Assembly: GCA_022826345.1 (NCBI GenBank)
Contig: JAJDVB010000027.1
Coordinates: 1 to 10,500, forward strand
DNA length: 10,500 bases
DNA from: Alphaproteobacteria bacterium
Lineage (GTDB): Bacteria > Pseudomonadota > Alphaproteobacteria > UBA828
Direction of reading: 5' to 3'
Part shown: positions 1-7,098 of the stretch, piece by piece
How positions within the stretch are numbered: position 1 is the first letter of the stretch
Layout: every line of letters begins with the position of its first letter
Translations under genes and position numbers: made by a program
The notes under the pieces: model-generated
The model's input: the letters and a program-made list of their open reading frames with translations, nothing else
Told to the model about the DNA's origin: nothing
The model's database searches: none

Positions 1-515
1 GTCCACGGGTAGGAGATCATGTCGGCGATCGTGTAGTCGTCGCCGGCGAGGTAAGGCCGGTCGTAGAGCCGGTTGTTCATCACGCCGTAGAGCCGGTTGA
101 CCTCGTTGCTGAAGCGGGTCAGCGCGTAGCTCTGGTCGCCCTCGTCGTCGCCGAGCCGGTTGAAGTGGCCGCGCTCGCCGAACTTGGGCCCCTGGTTCGC
201 CATCTGCCACATGACCCACTGGTTGACCTCGTAGCGCCCGCGCAGGTCCTGCGGATAGAAGCGCCCGGCCTTCTCGGCGACGTACATCATCATCGCGCCC
301 GATTCGAAGACGCTGACCGGCGCGCCGCCGCCGGGCGGGTCGTGGTCCACCAGCGCCGGCATGCGGTTGTTGGGGCTGATCGCGAGGAACGCGTCCTCGA
401 ACTGATCGCCCTTCCCGATGTGGCAGGGGACGAGGCGATAGGGCATCCCGCATTCCTCCAGCAGGATGGTCACCTTCTTGCCGTTGGGCGTCGGCCAGTA
501 GTGCAGATCGATCAT
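1..515 (-). CDS. Glutathione S-transferase, YfcG/Ure2-like type (3' end beyond window)
   Basis: Reading leftwards from the ATG at 515-513 there is an uninterrupted frame of 171 codons that leaves the window before any stop. The N-terminal part is a thioredoxin-like GST domain: it starts MIDLHYWPTPNGKKV (Thr9 and Asn11 lie where this group binds glutathione), has the cis-Pro loop RMPALVD near residues 51-57, and the Glu71-Ser72 pair (FESGAIMMYVAEK) that holds the glutathione gamma-glutamyl group. The helical C-terminal domain begins near residue 92 and includes the YLAGDDYTIADM folding motif near 155-166. Family members are usually a little over 200 residues, so roughly the last quarter is missing from the window, not from the gene. 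An AAGGGAG-like ribosome site precedes the ATG. The likely role is cytosolic glutathione-dependent disulfide reductase or transferase; the substrate cannot be told. It diverges from the amidohydrolase and has no obvious link to it. Confidence 0.9.
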   Translation of the reverse strand, partial: MIDLHYWPTPNGKKVTILLEECGMPYRLVPCHIGKGDQFEDAFLAISPNNRMPALVDHDPPGGGAPVSVFESGAMMMYVAEKAGRFYPQDLRGRYEVNQWVMWQMANQGPKFGERGHFNRLGDDEGDQSYALTRFSNEVNRLYGVMNNRLYDRPYLAGDDYTIADMISYPW

Positions 516-744
516 GGGTCTCCCTTCCCGCCGGTGGCCTGCGGGTCATAGACCGGCCATGCTGCGATGTACAGCGCGGCCGCGCGAAATCGGCTGCCAG
601 CGCGGGTTAGCGATTGCGAGCGCCGGGGCAGGCGCCTAAGCTTGGCGCAGCGGCGGGCGCCGCCCGAAGCGGCGCGACGAAGGGATTCCTGCGGCATGGG
701 CCTACAGACCGCAATGGCGCATGCCAGAGGCGGAGGCTGAAACG
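516..744. promoter_or_regulatory. Divergent intergenic region between GST and amidohydrolase genes
   Basis: These 229 bases separate two genes transcribed away from each other, so promoters for both must lie here or overlap the gene starts. I see no convincing -35/-10 pair. The most regular element is a dyad at 632-648 (GCGCC-T-AAG/CTT-GGCGC, eight paired bases per arm with one unpaired T), which could be an operator but could also be chance in GC-rich DNA. A GGAGG ribosome site at 732-736 stands 8 bases before the ATG at 745 and decides the amidohydrolase start. Confidence 0.35.
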
Positions 745-2043
745 ATGGCAGAGACGCTCTTCACGAATGTCAGGATTTTCGACGGCAACGCCAAGCGCCC
801 CTATGCGGGCGAGGTGAAGCTGCAAGGCAACCTCATCAAGAAGGTCGCCAAGGGCAAGGGCAGGATCAGGGCCAACGGCGCCACCGTGGTGGACGGTGCC
901 GGCGCCACCCTGATGCCGGGGTTGATCGAGCCCCACTCCCACGTCTGTTACATCGATTCGACGACACTTCCGGAGATCGGGGCGCTCCCGCCAGAGGAGC
1001 ACATGGTGCTCGCGCTCGACAATGCGCGAACGATGATCGATCACGGCTTTACGAGCCTCTTCTCGGCTGCCGGTGTCGGCTACAACAAGATTCGAATCGA
1101 GCCGGTGCTGCGCGACGTGATCAATGCCGGGCGTTATCCGGGTCCGCGCATCAAGGCGGCGTCGCCCGAGATCGTGTCGTCAGGCGGGCTCGGCGACGAG
1201 CGCAAGTGGCACATGCACCAGGAGTCGGTGGGCTTCATCGCCGACGGGCCGGACGAGGTGCGCAAGGCCTGCAGGCTCTGCGTGCGCGAGGGCGTGGACA
1301 ACCTGAAGATCAACATCTCGGGCGACGAATTCTGCCAGCCGGGGCAGTCCGAAAAGATCACCTACTTCGATGCCGAGGTCGCCGCGGCGGCCGAAGTGGC
1401 GCGCGAAGCCGGTGTCAACATCATCACCCACGCCAGGGCGGACAAGGCGGTGCGGCTCGCGCTCAAGCACGGCATCAACATCATTTACCACGCCGACTAC
1501 TCGTCGAATAAGACCCTCGACATGCTGGAAGCCAAGAAGAAGGACATCTTCATGGCCCCGGCCTTCGGCATCGTCTACACGTTTGCGCACGAGGCCGGCG
1601 AGTGGGGCATCACCCGCGAGGTCGCCGAGAGCTACAACATGTTCTACAAGATGGAGAACACGATCCGCACCTATCAGGAAGTGCGGAAGCGCGGCATCCG
1701 GGCCATGCCGGGGGGTGACTACGGCTTCGCCTGGAACCCCATCGGCGCCAACGCCCGCGACATGGAGCATTTCGTCAACCACTTCGGCTACTCGCCGGCC
1801 GAGGCGCTGATCGGCGCCACGAAGTGGGGCGGCGAGCTCATGGGGCTCAACGTCGGCATGGTCAAGGAAGGCTACCTCGCCGACCTGCTGCTGGTGGACG
1901 GCGACCCGACCAAGGACGTCTCCATCATGCAGGACGCCGACAACCTGCTCATGATCATGAAGGACGGCGCCTATCACCGCGCGCCGAACGAGATCGCGCT
2001 GGCCAAGCGCCGCCGGGCCGTCACGCCCGCGGCCGCCGAATAG
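745..2043 (+). CDS. Metal-dependent amidohydrolase, imidazolonepropionase/prolidase-like (COG1228 type)
   Basis: A 432-residue cytoplasmic enzyme of the amidohydrolase superfamily. A small beta-sandwich part (about residues 1-57 plus the C-terminal GYLADLLLVDGDP segment) flanks a TIM barrel. The binuclear metal site can be read directly: His64-x-His66 after the LMPGLIEPHSH strand, Lys188 (NLKINISG, probably the carboxylated bridging lysine), His229 (IITHARA), His249 (IIYHADY) and Asp325 (MPGGDYGF). That His/His/Lys/His/His/Asp set is typical of the Xaa-Pro dipeptidase and imidazolonepropionase-like branch, which hydrolyses amide bonds in dipeptides, N-acyl amino acids or cyclic amides. The substrate cannot be assigned. 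The start at 745 is preferred to the in-frame ATG at 721 because GGAGG lies 8 bases upstream and the conserved strand (LFTNVRIFDG) follows at once. A hairpin terminator follows, so the gene may be transcribed alone, although it faces the same way as the genes downstream. Confidence 0.9.
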   Translation: MAETLFTNVRIFDGNAKRPYAGEVKLQGNLIKKVAKGKGRIRANGATVVDGAGATLMPGLIEPHSHVCYIDSTTLPEIGALPPEEHMVLALDNARTMIDHGFTSLFSAAGVGYNKIRIEPVLRDVINAGRYPGPRIKAASPEIVSSGGLGDERKWHMHQESVGFIADGPDEVRKACRLCVREGVDNLKINISGDEFCQPGQSEKITYFDAEVAAAAEVAREAGVNIITHARADKAVRLALKHGINIIYHADYSSNKTLDMLEAKKKDIFMAPAFGIVYTFAHEAGEWGITREVAESYNMFYKMENTIRTYQEVRKRGIRAMPGGDYGFAWNPIGANARDMEHFVNHFGYSPAEALIGATKWGGELMGLNVGMVKEGYLADLLLVDGDPTKDVSIMQDADNLLMIMKDGAYHRAPNEIALAKRRRAVTPAAAE

Positions 2044-2066
2044 GCTGTCGCGATCCGCAACGGGTT

Positions 2067-2106
2067 CGGGGCTCTCCCTGCCGCTGGCGGGAGAGCCCCG
2101 TTTCCT
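2067..2106 (+). terminator. Rho-independent-type terminator after the amidohydrolase gene
   Basis: A perfect 12-base inverted repeat (2067-2078 CGGGGCTCTCCC with 2089-2100 GGGAGAGCCCCG) continues inward, past a bulged T, as GCC/GGC around a three-base loop. It is followed by TTTCCTCT. The stem is very strong and sits 23 bases after the stop codon. The U-tract is short and interrupted, so termination may be partial, leaving some read-through into the dioxygenase gene 40 bases further on. Confidence 0.7.
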
Positions 2107-2146
2107 CTCGCGGTTGGGGCGGTGAGCGGTCGGCGAGGCCGGCCCG

Positions 2147-2929
2147 TTGAAGCTCAACGAAGCGCAGCTTGAGGTCTTCCTCCGGGACGGCCTGCTGATC
2201 CTCCCCGGCCTCTTCTCCGCGGCCGAGGTGGCGGCGATCCGCGCAGCCCTGCCGCCGCTCTTCGACGAGGAGAGCGAGGCCAACATCGGCGAGAAGACGG
2301 GCACCGCAGCCCGCACCATCATGGGGCTCCACCAGCGGAGCGACCTCATCGACCGCCTGGTGCGTCACCCGCGCCTGGTCGAGCCGGCGCGGCAGATCGC
2401 GGGCCCCGATCTCTACATCCAGCAGGTCAAGGTCAACGTGAAGGCGGCCTTCGAGGGCGATGTCTGGCAGTGGCACTACGACTTTGCCACCCATCACCGC
2501 GACGACGGCGTGCCGGCACCGCAGGCGCTCAACCTGCACATCCTGCTGGACGAGGTGAGCCACTACAACGGGCCGCTCTATTTCATTCCCGGCTCCCACC
2601 GGCACGAGCCGCTGCCCACCTTCCACGACGTGACGAGCACGAGCTATCCGCTCTGGGTGGTGGATCGCGAGACCGTCACGAACCTCATCGCCGTGGGCGG
2701 CATCACGCCCGCGCTCGGCCCGCCCGGCACGGTCCTCATCTTCGGCGACCTGATGGTCCACGGCTCGCCCGGCAACCTGTCGCCGTGGGACCGCGCAATC
2801 TTCTCGCTCATTCTCAACCCGGTCGCCAACGCCCAGACCGCGTTCGCCCGGCCGGAATACAAGCACCACACCGATTTCTCGCCGGTGGTGCCGCTTGCCG
2901 ACGACTGCCTGCTCGCCCCGGCGGCATGA
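2147..2929 (+). CDS. Phytanoyl-CoA dioxygenase (PhyH) family Fe(II)/2-oxoglutarate oxygenase
   Basis: A 260-residue cupin-fold oxygenase. The iron facial triad is visible: His110 and Asp112 in WQWHYDF, and His205 in DLMVHGSPGN. Arg216 (SPWDRAIFSL), 11 residues after the distal His, is in place to bind 2-oxoglutarate. The N-terminal part (AQLEVFLRDGLLILPGLFSAAEV) is the helix and strand typical of PhyH and ectoine-hydroxylase relatives, and the C-terminal FARPEY...HTDFSPVVPL segment also fits small bacterial members. Such enzymes hydroxylate an unactivated carbon, using O2 and releasing succinate and CO2. The substrate is unknown. The start is TTG with GAGG at 2135-2138, eight bases upstream; an in-frame stop at 2123-2125 and the absence of ATG or GTG in between leave little choice. 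The stop is 7 bases before the SHMT-like ATG, so the two are probably translated together and act on one substrate. Sure of family, unsure of substrate. Confidence 0.88.
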   Translation: MKLNEAQLEVFLRDGLLILPGLFSAAEVAAIRAALPPLFDEESEANIGEKTGTAARTIMGLHQRSDLIDRLVRHPRLVEPARQIAGPDLYIQQVKVNVKAAFEGDVWQWHYDFATHHRDDGVPAPQALNLHILLDEVSHYNGPLYFIPGSHRHEPLPTFHDVTSTSYPLWVVDRETVTNLIAVGGITPALGPPGTVLIFGDLMVHGSPGNLSPWDRAIFSLILNPVANAQTAFARPEYKHHTDFSPVVPLADDCLLAPAA

Positions 2930-2936
2930 CCGGCCC

Positions 2937-4253
2937 ATGACCCGATCGCCGGCGCGCGAGCCGGGTTACTTTCTCGATCACCTGCAAACAGTCGACCCGG
3001 AGGTCCACGCGGCGCTCGCGGGCGAGCTTGCCCGCCAACAGGACGGGATCGAGCTGATCGCGTCGGAGAACCTGGTCAGCCGCGCGAGTCTCGACGCGTT
3101 GGGCTCGGTCATCGTCAACAAGACCGTCGAAGGCCGGCCGGGCGCCCGCTACTACGGCGGCGCCGAATTCGCCGACACGGTCGAGTCCCTCGCCATCGAG
3201 CGGGCCAAGCAGCTCTTCGGCTGCGCCTTCGCCAACGTCCAGCCCCATTCCGGCAGCCAGGCCAACCAGGCGGTCTTTCTCGCGCTGCTCCAGCCGGGCG
3301 ACACGGTGCTGAGCATGGCGCTGGATGCCGGCGGCCACCTGAGCCACGGCGCGGCGGTGAACCTGACCGGCAAGTGGTTCAATCCGGTCCGCTACCGCAC
3401 CGATGCCTCTGGCTTTATCGACATGGGCGAGGTCGAGCGGCTGGCTCAGGAGCACCGGCCCAGGCTCATCATCTGCGGCGGCTCGGCCTATCCGCGCGCG
3501 ATCGACTTCGCCGCCTTCCGTGCCATCGCCGATTCGGTCGGCGCCATCCTGCTCGCCGACATGGCGCACTTCGCGGGCCTCGTGGCCGGCGGCGCGCACC
3601 CGAGCCCCCTGCCCCACGCCCACGTCACCACGGCAACCACCTACAAGAACCTGCGCGGCGCACGCGGCGGCCTCATCCTCACCGACGATCCCGCGCTCGC
3701 GCGTAAGCTGGACAGCGCGATCTTCCCCGGCGTGCAGGGCAGCGTAATTCTCAACGCGGTCGCGGCCAAGGCGGTCTGCCTGGGCGAAGCGCTGAAGCCC
3801 GAATTCAAGGACTACGCAGCCCAGGTGCTGGCCAACGCGCGAAGCCTCGCCGATACGCTCATGGCGCGCGGCATCGCCATCGTCGCGGGGGGCACCGACA
3901 CGCCCCTGCTGGTTGCCGACCTGCGCCCGCTCGGACTGACTGGGGCCGCGGCCTCTGATAGCCTCGAAGCCGCCGGTCTCACCTGCAACAAGAATGCGGT
4001 GCCGGGCGACACGCAGCCGCCCAGGGTGACCTCGGGACTGCGTTTCGGCTCGGCGGCCGGCACCACGCGGGGCTTCGGCGAAGAAGAGTTCCACCGCATC
4101 GGCGTCTGGATCGCCGACGTGCTGCGCGCGATGGCGGCGGCGGGCGAACGCGACGACGCAATCGAGCAAGCCGTCCGTGCCGAGGTGCGCGCGCTCTGCC
4201 GCGCCTTCCCCATCTACCCCGGTCTAGGCACGGAGCCCCCGGACGGGCGGTAG
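2937..4253 (+). CDS. Serine hydroxymethyltransferase family PLP enzyme (divergent; possibly 2-methylserine type)
   Basis: A 438-residue fold-type I PLP enzyme, clearly homologous to GlyA along its whole length. It keeps Tyr73 and Glu77 (YYGGAE), the phosphate loop SGSQAN (105-110), His134 stacking on PLP (GGHLSHG), Asp208 and His211 (ADMAHFAG), the Schiff-base Lys237, Arg243 and the carboxylate-binding Arg369 (TSGLRFG). It departs from textbook GlyA at places normally near-invariant: the His before the lysine is Tyr236 (TTYKNLRGARGG instead of THKTLxGPRGG), the FPGxQGGPLMH loop reads FPGVQGSVILN, and PFVTSGxR is PRVTSGLR. It therefore probably moves or removes a one-carbon hydroxymethyl unit with tetrahydrofolate, but perhaps on a bulkier substrate such as 2-methylserine. 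Start 2937 is chosen because the GlyA-like N-terminus begins there and the upstream extension would overlap the dioxygenase gene. No clear ribosome site is visible, which fits translational coupling across the 7-base gap. Confidence 0.88.
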   Translation: MTRSPAREPGYFLDHLQTVDPEVHAALAGELARQQDGIELIASENLVSRASLDALGSVIVNKTVEGRPGARYYGGAEFADTVESLAIERAKQLFGCAFANVQPHSGSQANQAVFLALLQPGDTVLSMALDAGGHLSHGAAVNLTGKWFNPVRYRTDASGFIDMGEVERLAQEHRPRLIICGGSAYPRAIDFAAFRAIADSVGAILLADMAHFAGLVAGGAHPSPLPHAHVTTATTYKNLRGARGGLILTDDPALARKLDSAIFPGVQGSVILNAVAAKAVCLGEALKPEFKDYAAQVLANARSLADTLMARGIAIVAGGTDTPLLVADLRPLGLTGAAASDSLEAAGLTCNKNAVPGDTQPPRVTSGLRFGSAAGTTRGFGEEEFHRIGVWIADVLRAMAAAGERDDAIEQAVRAEVRALCRAFPIYPGLGTEPPDGR

Positions 4254-4434
4254 ACGAGCTGCCTCCGCAGCGGCAATCCATGACCTTGGTGAGAATTCCG
4301 GGCTAAGGTCCGGCGCTCAAGATGCCAAGTGGACCGCAGGCGTCCGAAGTCGAAAGCAGGGGTATGGAAGGCCGCTCACGACATTCGTTGCGAGTCAGCA
4401 GTCGCCGGGCCATCGACGTGACCGAGGCACCGAC
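4254..4434. other. Intergenic region between the SHMT-like gene and livH
   Basis: These 181 bases hold no convincing gene. A small hairpin (GCTGC 4258-4262 with GCAGC 4267-4271, four-base loop) lies just after the SHMT-like stop but has no T-run, so it is a poor terminator. The gap is the largest between same-strand genes here, so it may hold a promoter for the liv genes, though I cannot point to one. At its right edge, GAGG (4424-4427) sits 7 bases before the livH TTG. Confidence 0.4.
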
Positions 4435-5358
4435 TTGACGGCCTCGCTCATCGTCGAGCAGCTCCTGAACGGCCTTCAGTTCGGCTTCATGCTGTTTCTG
4501 ATGGCCGCAGGGCTGACGCTCATCTTCGGCGTCATGGGCCTCATCAACCTCGCCCACGGCTCGTTCTACATGATCGGCGCCTTCGCCTGCGCCGCCGTGG
4601 CTGCCGCGACCGGCTCCTACTGGGTAGGCCTCGCAGCGAGCCTCGCCGCGGCCGCTGCCGCAGGCGCCCTCGTCGAGGTCGCCGTCATTCGCCGGCTCTA
4701 CCGTCGCGACCATCTCGATCAGGTGCTCGCGACCTTCGCGCTGATCCTGGTCTTCTCCGAGGGCACCCGCTGGGTGTTCGGCTCCTTTCCGCTCTATCTC
4801 ACGGTGCCCGACTTTCTGTCGGGGCCGGTGGCGCTCCCCGGTGGCATCGACTACCCCCTCTTCCGCTTCGCGATCATCCTGATCGGGCTCGTGATCGCGG
4901 GCGGGCTCTTCCTCCTGATCGCGCGGACGCGCCTCGGCATCCGCATCCGGGCCGGCGAATCCGACCGGGAGATGATCGCCGCCCTCGGCGTCGACATCCG
5001 CAAGCTCTACACCACCGTGTTCGCGATCGGCGCGGCGCTGGCCGGCCTCGCAGGGGCGCTGGTGGGCACGATCCAGTCGGTGCAGGTGGGCATGGGCGAG
5101 CCAGTGCTGATCCTCGCCTTCGTCGTCATCATCATCGGCGGGCTGGGCTCCATCGTCGGCGCGCTGGTGAGCGCAATCCTGGTGGGCCTCGCCGACACGC
5201 TCGGGCGCTTCCTGCTGCCGGTCGCGTTCGACACCTTCATGGATTCGTCCGCCGCCAACAACGTCGGCTCGGCATTGGCCTCCATGCTGATCTACATCCT
5301 GATGGCGCTGGTGCTGTTCCTGCGCCCGACCGGCCTGTTCGGCACCAGGGCGCACTGA
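4435..5358 (+). CDS. livH: Branched-chain amino acid-type ABC transporter permease LivH
   Basis: A 307-residue inner-membrane permease, made almost wholly of hydrophobic helices (about eight). It begins with the hallmark LivH segment LLNGLQFGFMLFLMAAGLTLIFG, then GVMGLINLAHGSFYMIGAF. A conserved cytoplasmic coupling loop, RAGESDREMIAALGVDIRKLYT, lies near residues 171-194, followed by GAALAGLAGALVG and a C-terminal FLRPTGLFG. With LivM it forms the translocation path of a binding-protein-dependent importer; family members carry branched-chain amino acids, but also amides, urea or other amino acids, so the substrate is open. The start is TTG with GAGG 7 bases upstream; the next residues (MTASLIVEQLLNG) match the family's usual beginning and no ATG fits better. 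The stop overlaps the livM ATG by one base (TGATG). Confidence 0.93.
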   Translation: MTASLIVEQLLNGLQFGFMLFLMAAGLTLIFGVMGLINLAHGSFYMIGAFACAAVAAATGSYWVGLAASLAAAAAAGALVEVAVIRRLYRRDHLDQVLATFALILVFSEGTRWVFGSFPLYLTVPDFLSGPVALPGGIDYPLFRFAIILIGLVIAGGLFLLIARTRLGIRIRAGESDREMIAALGVDIRKLYTTVFAIGAALAGLAGALVGTIQSVQVGMGEPVLILAFVVIIIGGLGSIVGALVSAILVGLADTLGRFLLPVAFDTFMDSSAANNVGSALASMLIYILMALVLFLRPTGLFGTRAH

Positions 5359-6341
5359 TGCTGACCAGAGAGGCGGCCATCAGCCTCCTGATCGCGGCGG
5401 GCCTGCTCGCCGCGCCGCTGCTCGGCAACGCCTTCGACGAGCCGTTCGTCATCACGCTTGCGACCAAGGTGGCGATCCTCGGGCTTGCCGGCACCGGGCT
5501 CAATATCGCGCTGGGCTACGGCGGGATGGTCTCGCTCGGGCACGCGGCGTTCTTCGGCTTAGGCGGCTACGCGGCCGGCATCCTCGCGAGCCACGCGCTC
5601 AACTACGAGCCGCTCTTCACCGCGCCGCTGCTGGTCGAAGGCACGACGCAGATGCTGATCATCTGGCCAGTCGCCATCGTCGTTAGCGGCATCGCGGCGC
5701 TGGTGATCGGCGCGCTCTCCCTGCGCACCACCGGCGTCTTCTTCATCATGATCACGCTGGCCTTCGCCCAGATGGTCTATTACTTCGCGATCTCGTGGCC
5801 GGCCTATGGCGGTGAGGACGGGCTCTCGATCTACATCAGGAACGAGTTTCCGGGGCTCAACACGCTCAACCCGCTCCACTTCTTCGCCATCTGCTACGTG
5901 CTGCTGATCCTTGCGATCGGCTTCTCCTTCCTGCTCTCGCAGTCGCGCTTCGGTCTCGCGCTCAACGGCGCGCGGCAGAACGCGCAGCGGCTCGCCACTG
6001 TCGGCATCAGCCCCTTCCGCGTGAAGCTCACCGCCTTCGTGATCTCGGGCATGATGGCGGGGCTCGCCGGCGCGCTCTACGCCGACCTCAATCGCTTCGT
6101 CAGCCCCTCGATGCTGTCGTGGCACACCTCGGGCGAGATCATGGTGTTCGTGATCCTGGGCGGCACGAGACGGCTGTTCGGCCCCGCCGCCGGCGCTGCG
6201 CTCTACATCGTGCTGGAGAACACGCTGGGCGACGTCAGCGAGCACTGGCTGCTCCTGCTGGGCGCGCTGCTGGTGGCCCTGGTGCTGTTCGCCCGCGGCG
6301 GCGTGATCGGCATTCTCGCAGGCCAACCCCGCCATGCCTGA
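5358..6341 (+). CDS. livM: Branched-chain amino acid-type ABC transporter permease LivM
   Basis: A 327-residue membrane protein, the partner of LivH. It has a hydrophobic N-terminal helix, then the family signature TGLNIALGYGGMVSLGHAAFFGLGGYAA (about residues 41-68), several more helices including SLRTTGVFFIMITLAFAQMVYY, and the cytoplasmic loop GLALNGARQNAQRLATVGISPFRVKLTAF near residues 203-230, which docks with the ATPases. The helix GMMAGLAGALYADLNRFVSP and the loop VFVILGGTRRLFGP follow as in LivM. Length is ordinary for the family. The ATG shares one base with the livH stop and the gene runs 8 bases into livG, so the four genes are surely one transcript. Substrate specificity would normally be set mainly by a periplasmic binding protein, which this window lacks. 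Confidence 0.93.
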   Translation: MLTREAAISLLIAAGLLAAPLLGNAFDEPFVITLATKVAILGLAGTGLNIALGYGGMVSLGHAAFFGLGGYAAGILASHALNYEPLFTAPLLVEGTTQMLIIWPVAIVVSGIAALVIGALSLRTTGVFFIMITLAFAQMVYYFAISWPAYGGEDGLSIYIRNEFPGLNTLNPLHFFAICYVLLILAIGFSFLLSQSRFGLALNGARQNAQRLATVGISPFRVKLTAFVISGMMAGLAGALYADLNRFVSPSMLSWHTSGEIMVFVILGGTRRLFGPAAGAALYIVLENTLGDVSEHWLLLLGALLVALVLFARGGVIGILAGQPRHA

Positions 6342-7098
6342 GCCGATCCTTCAGACCGAGAAACTGTCGAAGCGCTTCGGCGCGGTGGTCGCGAGCGACG
6401 CGGTGACGCTCGACCTTGTGCCCGGCGAGATTCATGCGCTGATCGGGCCGAACGGCGCCGGCAAGTCCACCGTCATCAAGCAGATCGCGGGCGAAATCCG
6501 CCAGGACAGCGGCTCCATCCGCTTCGTCGGCCGCGATATCGACCGCCTGGACATGGTGGCCCGCGCTCAGCTCGGGCTGGCCCGGACTTTCCAGGTGTCC
6601 TCCGTCGCACCGGAGTTCTCGGGGCTGCAGAACGTCATGCTGGCGGTCCAATCGGTGGAGCGAAAAACCTTCCGCTTCATCAAGCCGGCGCTCAAGGACA
6701 AGCCACTGATGACGCAGGCGATGGCACACCTCGAACGTCTCCTGCTGGACGACAGAGCCGACGTTCGCGCAGGCGATATGTCGCACGGCGAACGGCGGGC
6801 GCTGGAGATCGCCATCGCGCTCGCGCTCAAGCCCAAGGCGTTTCTGCTCGACGAGCCCATGGCGGGGATGGGGCCGGAGAACACGGCGAAGCTGATCGAA
6901 ATTCTCGACGACCTGCGGGCGGAGGCCCCGATCCTGCTGGTCGAGCACGACATGGATGCGGTCTTCGCCCTTGCGGACCGCATCTCCGTCATCGTCTACG
7001 GCCGGATCATCGCGAGCGGCACGCCGGAAGAGATCCGCGCCAACGAGGAGGTGCGCGGCGCCTACCTCGGGGACGAGGGGCATGACGGCGCTGCTTGA
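6334..7098 (+). CDS. livG: Branched-chain amino acid-type ABC transporter ATP-binding protein LivG
   Basis: A 254-residue ABC ATPase on the cytoplasmic face of the importer. Motifs in order: Walker A GPNGAGKST (38-46), Q-loop Gln87 in LARTFQVSS, a signature reading MSHGERRALEIA from residue 149 (in place of the commoner LSYGxQR), Walker B AFLLDEP (169-175), the GMGPEN D-loop, and switch His205 in LLVEHDMD. The C-terminal YGRIIASGTPEEIRANEEVRGAYLG is the usual LivG ending; the following DEGHDGAA tail is a few residues longer than minimal. The ATG overlaps livM by 8 bases. With LivF it forms the nucleotide-binding pair that powers import. Confidence 0.94.
   Translation: MPEPILQTEKLSKRFGAVVASDAVTLDLVPGEIHALIGPNGAGKSTVIKQIAGEIRQDSGSIRFVGRDIDRLDMVARAQLGLARTFQVSSVAPEFSGLQNVMLAVQSVERKTFRFIKPALKDKPLMTQAMAHLERLLLDDRADVRAGDMSHGERRALEIAIALALKPKAFLLDEPMAGMGPENTAKLIEILDDLRAEAPILLVEHDMDAVFALADRISVIVYGRIIASGTPEEIRANEEVRGAYLGDEGHDGAA

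Noticed and set aside
574..585. Perfect 12-base palindrome GCGCGGCCGCGC
   Set aside because: It is made only of G and C in GC-rich DNA, where such palindromes are common, and is not positioned with any promoter element.
721..744. Upstream ATG for the amidohydrolase
   Set aside because: It would add eight residues spanning the GGAGG ribosome site that serves the ATG at 745.
1180..2349. Long minus-strand open frame opposite the amidohydrolase and the start of the oxygenase gene
   Set aside because: Its translation is dominated by Arg, Ala, Gly, Val and His with no domain. It arises from the GC-rich third positions of the real plus-strand genes.
2814..4169. 451-codon minus-strand frame opposite the SHMT-like gene
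   Set aside because: It is longer than the real gene but has biased composition and no motifs, while the plus strand carries full SHMT conservation.
4258..4271. Hairpin after the SHMT-like gene as a terminator
   Set aside because: The five-base stem has no T-run after it; too weak to call.
4303..5355. 350-codon minus-strand frame opposite livH
   Set aside because: It is a highly charged, repetitive Glu/Asp/Arg/His/Gln translation, the mirror of hydrophobic codons in livH.
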